64,000 nt of DNA from Bryobacterales bacterium (GTDB taxonomy: Bacteria; Acidobacteriota; Terriglobia; Bryobacterales; Bryobacteraceae): assembly GCA_026954325.1 (NCBI GenBank), contig JAIXKK010000175.1:1-64000 (forward strand), in the 5' to 3' direction. Positions within the stretch are counted from its first letter, which is position 1. The number at the start of each line of letters is the position of its first letter. The notes beneath the pieces were generated by a model, which did not search any database, was not told the DNA's origin, and saw only the letters and a program-made list of their open reading frames with translations. Shown piece after piece: positions 42,093 to 50,369 of the stretch. The position numbers were made by a program, and so were the translations under genes.

Positions 42093-43060
42093 TGCCGGCC
42101 AACACGAAGTTCGAACTGAAGATGGGCGCGGCGACGCGCGAAGCGTTCGGCAAGGCGCTGGTGGAGTTAGGGCGCAAGAACAAGGATGTCGTGGTCTGTG
42201 ACGCGGATCTTTCGAAGTCGACGATGGTGCACTGGTTCGCCAAGGAGTTTCCGGAACGTTTCTTTTCCTGCGGCATAGCGGAAGCGGACATGGTGGCCAT
42301 CGGCGCGGGGTTAGCCTCGGGCGGTAAGATCCCGTTCGTGGCGAGTTTTTCGGTGTTCGTGATGAACAAGGGCTTCGAGCAACTGCGAGTGACGGCGGCG
42401 TATCCCCCGGACGTGAATCTGAAGGTGGTGGGCACGCATAGCGGCATCTCGATTGGCGAGGACGGCCCTTCGCAGATGAGCATCGAGGACCTGGCGCTGG
42501 CGACGGCGCTGCCGGGATTCACCGTCATCAGCCCGTGCGACGAAGTTTCCATGGCGGCGTTTGTGCATCTGGCCGCGGAGCATTACGGACCCGTATTCCT
42601 GCGCGCCGGGCGTCCAAAGGTTCCAGTTGTGTACAACGGCGATCAGAAGTTCACCATCGGGAAAGCGATCGGGCTGGTGGAGGGCAAGGACGTCACTCTT
42701 CTCGCCCATGGACTGATGGTGGCGGAATCCATCCGCGCGGCGGAGATTCTGGAGGGGGAAGGCGTCTCCGCCCGGGTTGTGGACATGCCGACGATCAAGC
42801 CTCTCGATACGGAGGCAATTCGCAAGGCAGCAGTGGAGACCGGCGCCATCGTGGTGAGCGAAGAGCATCTGGTGGACGGCGGCCTCGGCGTGAAGGTGGC
42901 GCAAGCCGTGGGGCAGACGCATCCTTGCGTGATGGAGTTCGTAGGAATTGAGAACACCTATGCGGAGTCGGCTACGCCGCATGAACTGCTCGAAAAGTAC
43001 GGGTTGACGGCCGCGAGCATCGCAGAGGCGGCGCGGCGGGCGTTGAAGCGGAAGGGCTGA
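42092..43060 (+). CDS. Transketolase, C-terminal subunit
   Basis: The 322-residue product holds the pyrimidine-binding and C-terminal domains: VVVCDADLSKSTMVHWF, the catalytic Glu region RFFSCGIAEADMVAIGAGLA, SFSVFVMNKGFEQLRVT, KVVGTHSGISIGEDGPSQMS and VVSEEHLVDGGLGVKVAQAV. It begins at the ATG at 42092 that overlaps the N-subunit stop; earlier parts of the open frame are out-of-frame readings of that gene. A strong hairpin follows at 43098-43127. Confidence 0.93.
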   Translation: MPANTKFELKMGAATREAFGKALVELGRKNKDVVVCDADLSKSTMVHWFAKEFPERFFSCGIAEADMVAIGAGLASGGKIPFVASFSVFVMNKGFEQLRVTAAYPPDVNLKVVGTHSGISIGEDGPSQMSIEDLALATALPGFTVISPCDEVSMAAFVHLAAEHYGPVFLRAGRPKVPVVYNGDQKFTIGKAIGLVEGKDVTLLAHGLMVAESIRAAEILEGEGVSARVVDMPTIKPLDTEAIRKAAVETGAIVVSEEHLVDGGLGVKVAQAVGQTHPCVMEFVGIENTYAESATPHELLEKYGLTAASIAEAARRALKRKG

Positions 43061-43097
43061 GGGCTCGCGAGTTCAGGTTTCATCCTCGATTCAAGCC

Positions 43098-43127
43098 GGC
43101 GGAGCGCTTCCCGCAAAGCGCTCCGCC
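43098..43127. terminator. Long perfect hairpin between convergent genes
   Basis: GGCGGAGCGCTT (43098-43109) pairs perfectly with AAGCGCTCCGCC (43116-43127) around a six-base loop. It lies just after the transketolase stop and 14 bases after the stop of the convergent 43141 gene, so it may terminate both. No U-tract follows on either strand, so it could instead be a protective or REP-like element. Confidence 0.6.
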
Positions 43128-43140
43128 ACGCCGTCGCGGA

Positions 43141-43632
43141 TCAACCGTAGTTCCCCACGAATCCGTTGCAATCGAGCCCCAGGGCGCTGTCGGCGTACGC
43201 CTGAAGGCCGTTCGCGGCGAGGCCCCAGTGCTCCGCCAGTTGCAGCACCACCTGGCAATGCTCCGGCGCCCCTTTGCCGAGAAAGGAATAGACGGCCATT
43301 CCGCCCCAGTCCACATCGTTCCTGGTGATGACGGACTTTTGCCCGTCATCCTTCTCGATGCTGATCTTGAGGCCGGGAAGACCGGCGTGCCGGAACCGGT
43401 CTTCGCTTCTGGTGAGTGCTTTGGACATCTTCACCTCGCCGCCGCCGGTGAGGATGCCGAGGCCGGTATCGACGCCCCTGGAAAAGTACTTCGACCGGAA
43501 GGCCTCCATTGCGGCGGTGTTCACCGTGGAGTGATTGAGGACATACCGGCTGACGCGGACGGTCTCGATGGTTCCGTTCTTCTTCTTCACCTTGAGATTG
43601 GTATATTTCGCCTTGTATTGCGCGGGTGTCAT
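43141..43632 (-). CDS. Hypothetical protein, possibly related to NlpC/P60-like domains
   Basis: The ATG at 43632 is preceded by GGAGGAG, so the start is good; the product is 163 residues without signal peptide. Visible parts are YTNLKVKKKNGTIETVRVSR, GVDTGLGILTGGGEVKMSKA and a C-terminal SALGLDCNGFVGNYG. The last segment resembles the start of an NlpC/P60-like catalytic region (D-C-N-G-F), but the protein ends immediately after it and the downstream His is absent. It may be a C-terminally truncated member of such a family. Nothing in the operon context helps. Confidence 0.55.
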   Translation of the reverse strand: MTPAQYKAKYTNLKVKKKNGTIETVRVSRYVLNHSTVNTAAMEAFRSKYFSRGVDTGLGILTGGGEVKMSKALTRSEDRFRHAGLPGLKISIEKDDGQKSVITRNDVDWGGMAVYSFLGKGAPEHCQVVLQLAEHWGLAANGLQAYADSALGLDCNGFVGNYG

Positions 43633-43658
43633 GGCAGTGTTCTCCTCCCCTCTGATGT

Positions 43659-44426
43659 TCAGCGCAACCCGGCCCAACGTCCGGTCTCGACGATCGCCAC
43701 CTCGCGGGGAAGGCCGGGGATGAGCATGGGCACCTGGCTGCGATACGCGCGATACTCGGGATGCACTTTCATCAGGTCGGCCTCTTCGAAGCGGACAGCC
43801 ACCAGGATGTAGGCGCTTGCGGCCACGGCGAAGAAGAGGTGTGTCGCCGTCATGTCCGGAGCCGACCAGAAGGTGAACAGCCAGCCGACGTAAAGGGGAT
43901 GGCGCACCACGCGGTAGAGCCACGGCACGGCAAACCGCAGATTGGCTTGCGGCTTACCCCGCAACTCCCTCCACACCTGCCGCAGGCCGAACAGGTCAAA
44001 ATGGCTGATCACGAAGGTGCTCACCAGCACCAGCAGCAACCCGAAGGCATATCCCGAGTACATGAGGCCGCGGCCGGCGGCGGATTCGATATTCCAAATC
44101 ACGCCTCCCAGCGGCTGCCATTGCCAGAACAGCAGCATCAGGGCCAGACTGCTGGCCAGGACATAGGTGCTGCGTTCCGCCGAATGCGGAATGACGCGCG
44201 TGAGAAGGCGCTTGAACGCGGGGCGCGCCATGACACTATGTTGAACAGCGAATAGAGACAGCAAGGCAAGATCGATGCACAAGGCGGTCCGCCAGGGAAT
44301 GGCGGCGGGCGAGTCGAGCGACTTGGGCACGGCGAAATTGCCGATGAAACCGACGGCGTAGAGGAATGCCGCCAGAAAGGCGGCATAGGCCACGACACCG
44401 TATGAGAAAACGGCGATCCTCTTCAT
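43659..44426 (-). CDS. mddA: Methanethiol S-methyltransferase
   Basis: The 255-residue product has five or six membrane segments, beginning with VAYAAFLAAFLYAVGFIGNF. It carries the MddA/NnrU-like pattern: LALLSLFAVQHSVMARPAFK, ERSTYVLASSLALMLLFWQW, ISHFDLFGLRQVWRELRGK, LYRVVRHPLYVGWLFTFWSA and a C-terminal ILVAVRFEEADLMKVHPEYR. MddA methylates methanethiol with S-adenosylmethionine to give dimethyl sulfide. The start at 44426 is chosen because the extra open frame to 44618 has no membrane or family features. The NnrU group contains related enzymes, so the specificity is inferred. Confidence 0.85.
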   Translation of the reverse strand: MKRIAVFSYGVVAYAAFLAAFLYAVGFIGNFAVPKSLDSPAAIPWRTALCIDLALLSLFAVQHSVMARPAFKRLLTRVIPHSAERSTYVLASSLALMLLFWQWQPLGGVIWNIESAAGRGLMYSGYAFGLLLVLVSTFVISHFDLFGLRQVWRELRGKPQANLRFAVPWLYRVVRHPLYVGWLFTFWSAPDMTATHLFFAVAASAYILVAVRFEEADLMKVHPEYRAYRSQVPMLIPGLPREVAIVETGRWAGLR

Positions 44427-44551
44427 TGTTTTTTCCTTTTCTGATATTTCCCAGGAAACCGCGGCGCAAAATTGCAGCGGTTTGTTTCTTCTAATCAGGA
44501 AGCGAGGAAGGAAGAGAAAATTCGCAAACTGACTTTCACGGCCGGAGCGGG

Positions 44552-45180
44552 TCAGGGCATGCGTGCAATGGAAAGCCGCCGGCGGATAAACACATTGTCC
44601 GGGAGTTTCCCGTCCCAATATTGCCAGAGGTCGAGACGCTTTTGGCGCAGGACGCTCGCCTTGGCGAGACGGCCCGCGCGGGCATAAAGATTGCCCAGGT
44701 CCCCATAGAGGAGGGAGAGATTGTTGGCGTGGCGCAGATCGGTCAGCGGCCGCGGATGCGATGCGTTCACTTTTTCGCGCAGTTCTTCATAGGTCCGGAT
44801 GGCGCCCGCGGTGTCGCCGGTATCGGCGTAGTGGTCTGCAAGCGCGCGCAGCGCATAATCGGTCTCATCGCCGAGTTCGACGCAAGTGGCGGGATACGCG
44901 TGGAGTGTGCGCAGAATGGCGAGTGCGGTCTCAATTCTCCTGACCGATTCCCCGGGGCGATGCAGCCGGCGCAACGCGTAGGATGAACCCGTCAGCAGCC
45001 ACACCTGCTCACGGCGCGCCTTGGAACTGGCGCCCACTTCCCTCAACCGGGACAGAGTGTGGTCGTACACGGCAAGCGCCCGGGCCGGATCGCGGTCTCG
45101 CAGGATGTCGCCAAGTTCGCGGCCGGCCATGGATACGTACGAACGGCTCGCATAGTCCCGCGGATCCGCCGGCGCGGTAG
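44552..45180 (-). pseudogene. C-terminal TPR fragment of a serine/threonine protein kinase
   Basis: The frame contains tetratricopeptide-like helices: DYASRSYVSMAGRELGDILR, DPARALAVYDHTLSRLREVG, SVRRIETALAILRTL, ALRALADHYADTGDTAGAIR and DLGNLYARAGRLAKASVLRQ. This matches the C-terminal sensor part of acidobacterial Ser/Thr kinases that usually follow a TIGR02999-like sigma factor. The kinase domain is absent: at about 45180 the frame joins the tail of the DUF3455 gene by deletion. An ATG at 45130 could still start a short product, but it is most likely a relic. Confidence 0.65.
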
Positions 45181-45771
45181 AAAATATAATCCGCGGTGTA
45201 AGGCACGAACTGGATGCCGCCTGCCTCGGTACAGGCCTCGGACGGCATTGCGCCGCCGGTTGTGTTCACGCGCTGAACGAACGTGGTCCGGGTGAGCATG
45301 GCCTCGCCCGCGGGCACTGACCGAACGCCGGCAGTTTCCAGCAGGAGCCACGGAATGGCGCCCTCGGCGACGAAGGGAGTCATTCGATTCGGCGATTTTC
45401 TTCGCCCACACGGCGCTGCTGTCGAGGGAACTCCGCCACGTGGCCCGCGCCGGGGCGCCGGGTTCCATCGCGCTGAGGCTGAGGAAGTGCGCCGCCGCCT
45501 GTTGCTGGATCTCGCCGGTGATCCAACGGAGAGTGATGAACAGAGTCGCTTGCGGACCCTGGAATTTCCACGCCATTCCCGAGGCGGAAGGCAGGCAGAC
45601 GTAGTTTTGCGTCCCCACGGCCGAGGCTTTCAGGAAGGCGGTGTGCCCATCCGGAACGTGAATGTCGGCGGGCATGGGCGGCACAGTGAGGGTTTGCGCG
45701 CGCCGGCAGGCCAATGGAGGCAAGAGCGAGCGCAAGGCAAACCCCAGGTGGCTAACGCGTTTTCGAAGCAT
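45180..45771 (-). pseudogene. DUF3455 protein gene with a frameshift
   Basis: The start at 45771 (GGAGA upstream) reads a signal-like region, then the DUF3455 motif series ADIHVPDGHTAFLKASAVGT, QNYVCLPSASGMAWKFQGPQ and ATLFITLRWITGEIQQQ. At KIAESND (about 45385) one base is lost or gained; the continuation is in the next frame as FVAEGAIPWLLLETAGV, MLTRTTFVQRVNTTGG and FVPYTADYIFYRA. The family's normal end is at that point. So the gene is disrupted by a single frameshift and then joined to the kinase fragment. Confidence 0.8.
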
Positions 45772-45917
45772 GAGATTCTCCTTGCAGGTTGTCGAGGCGG
45801 AACGAAACGCCAGGCGCCGTTTCGCACAGCCTTGGCCTTCTTCGCTCGAAGCGGGTTCTCACGGAACAATTCGCAACGTTGTGCGGCGAAACGCCGCCCG
45901 GTGCTAGCCTTGATTAA

Positions 45918-46487
45918 ATGAGCGCCGCTATCCAGCAACTCTTTGAGAGGCTCAAGACAGGGGACGGCTCCGCGCTCGGCGAACTCACTCCCACGCTATA
46001 CAAGGAACTGCACCGCATCGCGTCGCGGCACTTGCGGGGGGAGCGTCCCAACCACACGCTTCAGCCCACGGCGCTCGTCAATGAGGCGTACTTGAAGCTG
46101 TTCGATGGGGGAAGCCGGGAATTTACAGACCGCATCCACTTCCTGGCGGTTGCGTCCCGTGTGATCCGGCAAGTGCTGGTGGATTATGGCCGGGCGCGCG
46201 CAACGCTGAAGCGATCTCCAGGCGTCAGCGGCGATGGCGCGCCGGCCGAGGCAAGCCTCGAAGTGAAGACAGGCAAGGGCGTGGAACTGCTCGAATTGAT
46301 TGAACTGGAGGCCGCCATGCAGGCGCTGGCGGCGGAAAACGAGACCATGGCGCGCCTGATCGAAATGCGCTACTTCGGCGGCATGACGGCCGAGGAATCG
46401 GCGGAGGCGCTGGGCATGTCGGTGCACGTGGTGCGTCACGATGTACGGTTCGCGCAGGCGTGGCTGCGGCAGCGGCTTTCGCGATAG
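45918..46487 (+). CDS. ECF-type RNA polymerase sigma factor, TIGR02999-like
   Basis: The 189-residue protein shows sigma region 2 (LTPTLYKELHRIASRHLRGE with HTLQPTALVNEAYLKLFDG and FLAVASRVIRQVLVDYGRAR) and region 4 (LIEMRYFGGMTAEESAEALG and SVHVVRHDVRFAQAWLRQR). This group is characteristic of Acidobacteria and Planctomycetes and is often encoded beside a TPR-containing Ser/Thr kinase. Here the nearest kinase remnant (44552-45180) is decayed and on the other strand. It probably transcribes a small target set; no autoregulated promoter was identified. Confidence 0.9.
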   Translation: MSAAIQQLFERLKTGDGSALGELTPTLYKELHRIASRHLRGERPNHTLQPTALVNEAYLKLFDGGSREFTDRIHFLAVASRVIRQVLVDYGRARATLKRSPGVSGDGAPAEASLEVKTGKGVELLELIELEAAMQALAAENETMARLIEMRYFGGMTAEESAEALGMSVHVVRHDVRFAQAWLRQRLSR

Positions 46488-46535
46488 ATCGCTGTTTCCG
46501 CTCTCCCACCCCGATGGAGTATAGTAACGCACAGT

Positions 46536-47483
46536 ATGAATCGACGCATGTTCACTGCCTCCCTCGCCGCTTCGCTCGCATCCGCCGCGGGTAAGCTTCC
46601 CGCCAACCGCAACATCAAGTGGGCGGTCAGCGCGGGGCTCTGGTCGCACTATCCTCTGGCGCCCTTCACCGACATCCTGGATGTCATGCGGGACACGGGA
46701 TTCATCGGGGTCCGGCTGACCGGATATCCCGGCATCCTGAAAACCTACAGCATGACCGCCCAGCAATTGGAACGCGAGATATCGAAACGCAATCTGTATG
46801 TGGCGACGATCTCCTTCGGCGGGCCGGTGAATGATCCGGCTCAACACGGCAACGTCGTGGCGAAGGCGCGGGAAGCGATGAATTTCCTCAAGATCTTCGG
46901 CGCCGATCACCTGGTGGTCTTTCCCCCGAGCCGCCGCAAAGCCGGAGAGAACGTGGACGCCGCGTTTGCCGCCATGTGCAAAGGCTTCAACCTGATTGGC
47001 GAAGCGGCGAACGAGATGGGCTTCAAGGCGGGAGTGCACAACCATCTGGACGAGATGGTGGAAGGTCCGGCGGAAGTGGACAAGTGCATGCAGATGACCG
47101 ATCCCAAGCTCTTCAACTTCGCTCCGGACACGGCGCACCTGCACCTGGGCGGAAGCAACGTCGTCGAGATGTACCAGAAATATAAACACCGGTTGGTGTT
47201 CATGGATTACAAGGACGCCCGGTGGACCACGCCGAAAGAAGACCTGAAGTTGCCCAACGGCCACGTGTACAAGAAGGATTCTCCGATGGCGAAATTTTTC
47301 GACAGTATCTACGACCTGGGAGACGGCGATATCGACTTCCCGGCTTGCCACCGCATCCTCAAGGAAGTCTCCTACAAGGGATGGATCTGCGTGGATCTGG
47401 ACCGGACACGCAAAGGCCCGCGCACAAGCTATGAGCGGTGCGGGCGCTATGTAGTGAACAAGCTCGAGCCCATTTATGCGTAA
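46536..47483 (+). CDS. Sugar phosphate isomerase/epimerase-like TIM-barrel protein, exported
   Basis: The 315-residue product begins with a Tat-like signal region (MNRRMFTASLAASLASAAGK). The xylose-isomerase-like barrel is visible: WAVSAGLWSHYPLAPFTDIL, GFIGVRLTGYPGILK, GADHLVVFPPSRR, GFKAGVHNHLDEMVEG with the metal-binding His and Glu, APDTAHLHLGGSN, and GWICVDLDRTRKGP. Such enzymes act on sugars or inositol derivatives. It overlaps the following amidohydrolase gene by eight bases (ATGCGTAA), so the pair is an operon and may act on one pathway. Confidence 0.85.
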   Translation: MNRRMFTASLAASLASAAGKLPANRNIKWAVSAGLWSHYPLAPFTDILDVMRDTGFIGVRLTGYPGILKTYSMTAQQLEREISKRNLYVATISFGGPVNDPAQHGNVVAKAREAMNFLKIFGADHLVVFPPSRRKAGENVDAAFAAMCKGFNLIGEAANEMGFKAGVHNHLDEMVEGPAEVDKCMQMTDPKLFNFAPDTAHLHLGGSNVVEMYQKYKHRLVFMDYKDARWTTPKEDLKLPNGHVYKKDSPMAKFFDSIYDLGDGDIDFPACHRILKEVSYKGWICVDLDRTRKGPRTSYERCGRYVVNKLEPIYA

Positions 47484-48417
47484 GACCACGAGAAGGACGT
47501 TTCTGGCCCAGGCAGCGGCGGCGGCGGCGGCTTCGGCCGCCTCTTCCGCCGCCTCTTCGGCCGCCGCCGGGCGCATCATCATCGACACGCACCTCGAGGT
47601 GTGGACTGACGATCCGAAGTTTCCCTTTCATCATCCCGAGCATCCGGAACTGAAGCGTGTTCCGGTGCAGGCCCCGATCGAGAACGAAGTGGAACAGATG
47701 CGGGAGTTCGGGCTCAAGTACGCGGTGCTGATCAATCCGCGATACTACGGCTGGGACAACTCCTACATCAGTTACTCGCTGCATATGTATCCGAACCTGT
47801 TTGTGGCGCACGGGTTGCTGAATCCGGAGGATCCGGATCCGGCGGCGCGCCTGCGGTACTGGGTGAAGGAGCACGGCTTTCAGGGGATGCGTTTCAGCCC
47901 CATCTATCATCCGAAATCCGTATGGCTCAACTCGAAGGCGCACTACCCGCTGTGGAAGGAAGCCGAGCGGCTGGGCGCCGTGTTCAACTATTACATCCTG
48001 CCGCATCAGATGCCGATGCTCGAGGACATGGCGGGGCGGTTCCCGGGAGTAAAAATCGTCATCGATCACCTGGGGAAGCCGGACTTGAAGGCGGCCGATC
48101 CGTGGCCGGAATTCAAGAAGATGTTCCGCCTGAAGCGGTTTCCGCAAGTCTGGGTAAGCGCCTCGGAGCCGTATGAACTGTCGCTGACAAAGGAGTTTCC
48201 GTACAAAGACACGTGGCCGTTTTTCAAAGCGGTCTATGAGGAATTCGGCGGGAAGCAATTGATCTGGGGAACCGGGTATCCAAAGCCGCGCTGGGAATTG
48301 CCGATGGATAAGGAATTAGAATTCGTGGAGCGGTGGCTCGATTTTTATACGGAGGCGGACAAGAAGTTGATATTGGGAGAAAACGCGCTGCGGATCTGGA
48401 AATTTCCACGCGGGTAG
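47476..48417 (+). CDS. Amidohydrolase 2-family enzyme, Tat-exported
   Basis: The 313-residue product has a twin-arginine leader (RKTTRRTFLAQAAAAAAAS). The mature part reads GRIIIDTHLEVWTDDPKFPF, where the usual D-x-H-x-H metal motif appears as DTHLE. It continues with YAVLINPRYYGWDN, GLLNPEDPDPAARLRYWV, FQGMRFSPIY, IVIDHLGKPD (metal-site His) and ending LIWGTGYPKPRWELP and LILGENALRIW. The pattern fits amidohydrolase family PF04909 (lactonase or decarboxylase type). It is translationally coupled to the upstream isomerase; a sugar-lactone or similar hydrolysis is a reasonable but unproven role. Confidence 0.82.
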   Translation: MRKTTRRTFLAQAAAAAAASAASSAASSAAAGRIIIDTHLEVWTDDPKFPFHHPEHPELKRVPVQAPIENEVEQMREFGLKYAVLINPRYYGWDNSYISYSLHMYPNLFVAHGLLNPEDPDPAARLRYWVKEHGFQGMRFSPIYHPKSVWLNSKAHYPLWKEAERLGAVFNYYILPHQMPMLEDMAGRFPGVKIVIDHLGKPDLKAADPWPEFKKMFRLKRFPQVWVSASEPYELSLTKEFPYKDTWPFFKAVYEEFGGKQLIWGTGYPKPRWELPMDKELEFVERWLDFYTEADKKLILGENALRIWKFPRG

Positions 48418-48518
48418 AGGCGAAGGCGGAGAGACGGGTGTAACGGGGGGGAGAGTTGCGCGAGTTGGCTAGTGGCTGCTAAGATATGGATCGAGTCTTA
48501 GTGATCACTTGCTAACTT

Positions 48519-49154
48519 ATGAGCGCCCAGCCTTCCTCCCCTCCCAAGCACCGCATGTCTTCCGGGCAGCGCCGCGCCGCAATCGTCGACGCGGCCGTAC
48601 AACTCTTCAGCAAGAACGGCTTTCGCGGCGCCACCACGCGGCAGTTGGCGGCAGCCGTCGGGGTGTCGGAACCGGTGCTCTACCTCCACTTCCAGACGAA
48701 GCGGGACCTGTATTCGGCGATAATCGAGAAATTGGCGTTGTCCGCGCCGTCCTATGACACTGAGTGCGAATTCACCGCCCTGGCCCGGATAGGAGATGAC
48801 TCCGCCTTCTTTCTGCGTCTGGCGCACGGGATGGTGCAGTGGCATCAGGAGGAACCGGCGCGCATCCGCCTGCTGATGTTCAGCGCGCTCGAAGGGCACG
48901 AACTATCCGATCTGTTTTACCAGCGCCACATCGTACCCTTTTTCGACGCGCTATCGAAGTACATCCGGCAGAGAATCGAGCAGGGGGCTTTTCGCGACGT
49001 CGATCCCATGGTGGCGGCGCGGGCCTTCTGCAACATGATCACCGGCTTTGCCAAGGATCTGGTGCTCTTCGGCGGAGCAGGGAAAAAAGAATCGAGCAAG
49101 AAGAATCTGGAAGCAATGGTGGATATTTTTTTATGCGGTGTTCGAAAGTCTTAG
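48519..49154 (+). CDS. TetR/AcrR-type repressor of the RND efflux operon
   Basis: The 211-residue protein has the N-terminal helix-turn-helix of the TetR family: RRAAIVDAAVQLFSKNGFRG, ATTRQLAAAVGVSEPVLYLH and FQTKRDLYSAIIEKLA. The remaining part is an alpha-helical ligand-binding domain. It lies just 11 bases before the efflux adaptor gene and in the same direction, so it is most likely an autoregulated repressor of the efflux genes that follow. No operator palindrome was located with confidence. Confidence 0.9.
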   Translation: MSAQPSSPPKHRMSSGQRRAAIVDAAVQLFSKNGFRGATTRQLAAAVGVSEPVLYLHFQTKRDLYSAIIEKLALSAPSYDTECEFTALARIGDDSAFFLRLAHGMVQWHQEEPARIRLLMFSALEGHELSDLFYQRHIVPFFDALSKYIRQRIEQGAFRDVDPMVAARAFCNMITGFAKDLVLFGGAGKKESSKKNLEAMVDIFLCGVRKS

Positions 49155-49165
49155 GAATACTCCCG

Positions 49166-50365
49166 ATGAAATACGCATTGTGCGCGCTGCTGCTAGGTTT
49201 GGCGGCGTGCTCGAAACAGGCGGACAAAGACGCCGTGGAGGCAGCCGCGCCCAGGAAGGCCGAGCCGGTCGAAGTGCAGGTGAAGGAGGCGGAGGTCCGG
49301 ATCACGGACCGCTCGATTCCGGTGACGGGGTCACTGCTGGCGGATGAAACCGTGACGATGGTGTCGGAAGTGCAGGGCCGCATTACGGCGGTACACTACG
49401 ATTTCGGCCAGATGGTGCGCAAGGGCAGCGTGCTGGTGGAGATCGACAAGACCGAATATCAGCTTCAATTGGACCGGAGCAAAGCGGCGCTCGCGCAGGC
49501 GCTGGCGCGTTTGGGAGTGGAGCCGGGGGCGGGGAATCAGACTCCCACCACGACTCCCGCGATGCGGCAGGCGAAGGCGCAGTGGGAGGACGCGAAGTTC
49601 AAGTTCGAGAGCGCGGCAAAGCTGGTGAAGAGCGGCGACATCAGTCAGGAACGCTATACGGAACTCGAGAAGGCGCTGCACGCGCGCGAGGCGGCGTACG
49701 AGGCGGCGAAGGACGAAATGCGCACCCTGTGGGCGAACGTCGACGCGTTGAAAGCGGACGTGGCCCTGATGGAGAAGAAACTGCGGGACACGATGATCCG
49801 GGCGCCGTTCGACGGTGCGGTCTCGGACCGTAAGGTGTCCCCGGGACAGTACGTAAAGGACAACGTGGCGCTGCTGACGCTGGTGAAGGCGAACCCGATG
49901 CGGTTGCGCTTGGAGGCGCCGGAAACAGCGGCCGGGGCGGTGCGGATTGGCACGGCGCTCGAGTTCACCACGGACGCGGCTCCGGGAGAGAAGTTTAGCG
50001 CCACGGTGAGGGAGTTGAATCCGGCTCTGAGCGAGCAGTCCCGGACGCTGATCGCCGAGGCGCGCTTTACCTCCCCCGATTCGCGGCTCCGGCCGGGGAT
50101 GTTCGTGCAGGTGCGCCTGCTTCTCGAGCGCGGCATCCAAGCCGTGGTTGTTCCCAAGGAAGCGGTCTACGCCGTGGCGGGGTTGACGAAGGTCTTTGTG
50201 GTGCGGAACGGGAAACTGGTGGAGTGCCGCATTGCGCCGGGCGAAATGATGGAGGACTGGATGCAGGTTCCGCCGGAACTTATCCGGGGCGGGGAACCGG
50301 TGGTGGTGTCGGATCTGGGACAACTGATCGACGGGCAGCAGGTGCGGGTGAAGGGGAGGAGTTGA
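49166..50365 (+). CDS. RND efflux periplasmic adaptor (membrane fusion lipoprotein)
   Basis: The ATG at 49166 gives a 399-residue product with a lipoprotein signal (ALCALLLGLAACS, Cys at the lipobox). The HlyD/AcrA layout follows: a barrel-sandwich half (VSEVQGRITAVHYDFGQMVR, KGSVLVEIDKTEYQLQL), a helical hairpin with coiled-coil periodicity (about 90-200), the second half (MIRAPFDGAVSDRKVSPGQY) and a beta-barrel and membrane-proximal domain. It joins the inner-membrane pump to the outer-membrane channel. It is followed after four bases by the pump gene. Confidence 0.92.
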   Translation: MKYALCALLLGLAACSKQADKDAVEAAAPRKAEPVEVQVKEAEVRITDRSIPVTGSLLADETVTMVSEVQGRITAVHYDFGQMVRKGSVLVEIDKTEYQLQLDRSKAALAQALARLGVEPGAGNQTPTTTPAMRQAKAQWEDAKFKFESAAKLVKSGDISQERYTELEKALHAREAAYEAAKDEMRTLWANVDALKADVALMEKKLRDTMIRAPFDGAVSDRKVSPGQYVKDNVALLTLVKANPMRLRLEAPETAAGAVRIGTALEFTTDAAPGEKFSATVRELNPALSEQSRTLIAEARFTSPDSRLRPGMFVQVRLLLERGIQAVVVPKEAVYAVAGLTKVFVVRNGKLVECRIAPGEMMEDWMQVPPELIRGGEPVVVSDLGQLIDGQQVRVKGRS

Positions 50366-50369
50366 CGCC

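Noticed and set aside
45996..47588. 530-codon minus-strand frame
   Set aside because: Covers the opposite strand of the sigma factor and isomerase genes; it has no recognisable domain, while both plus-strand genes do.
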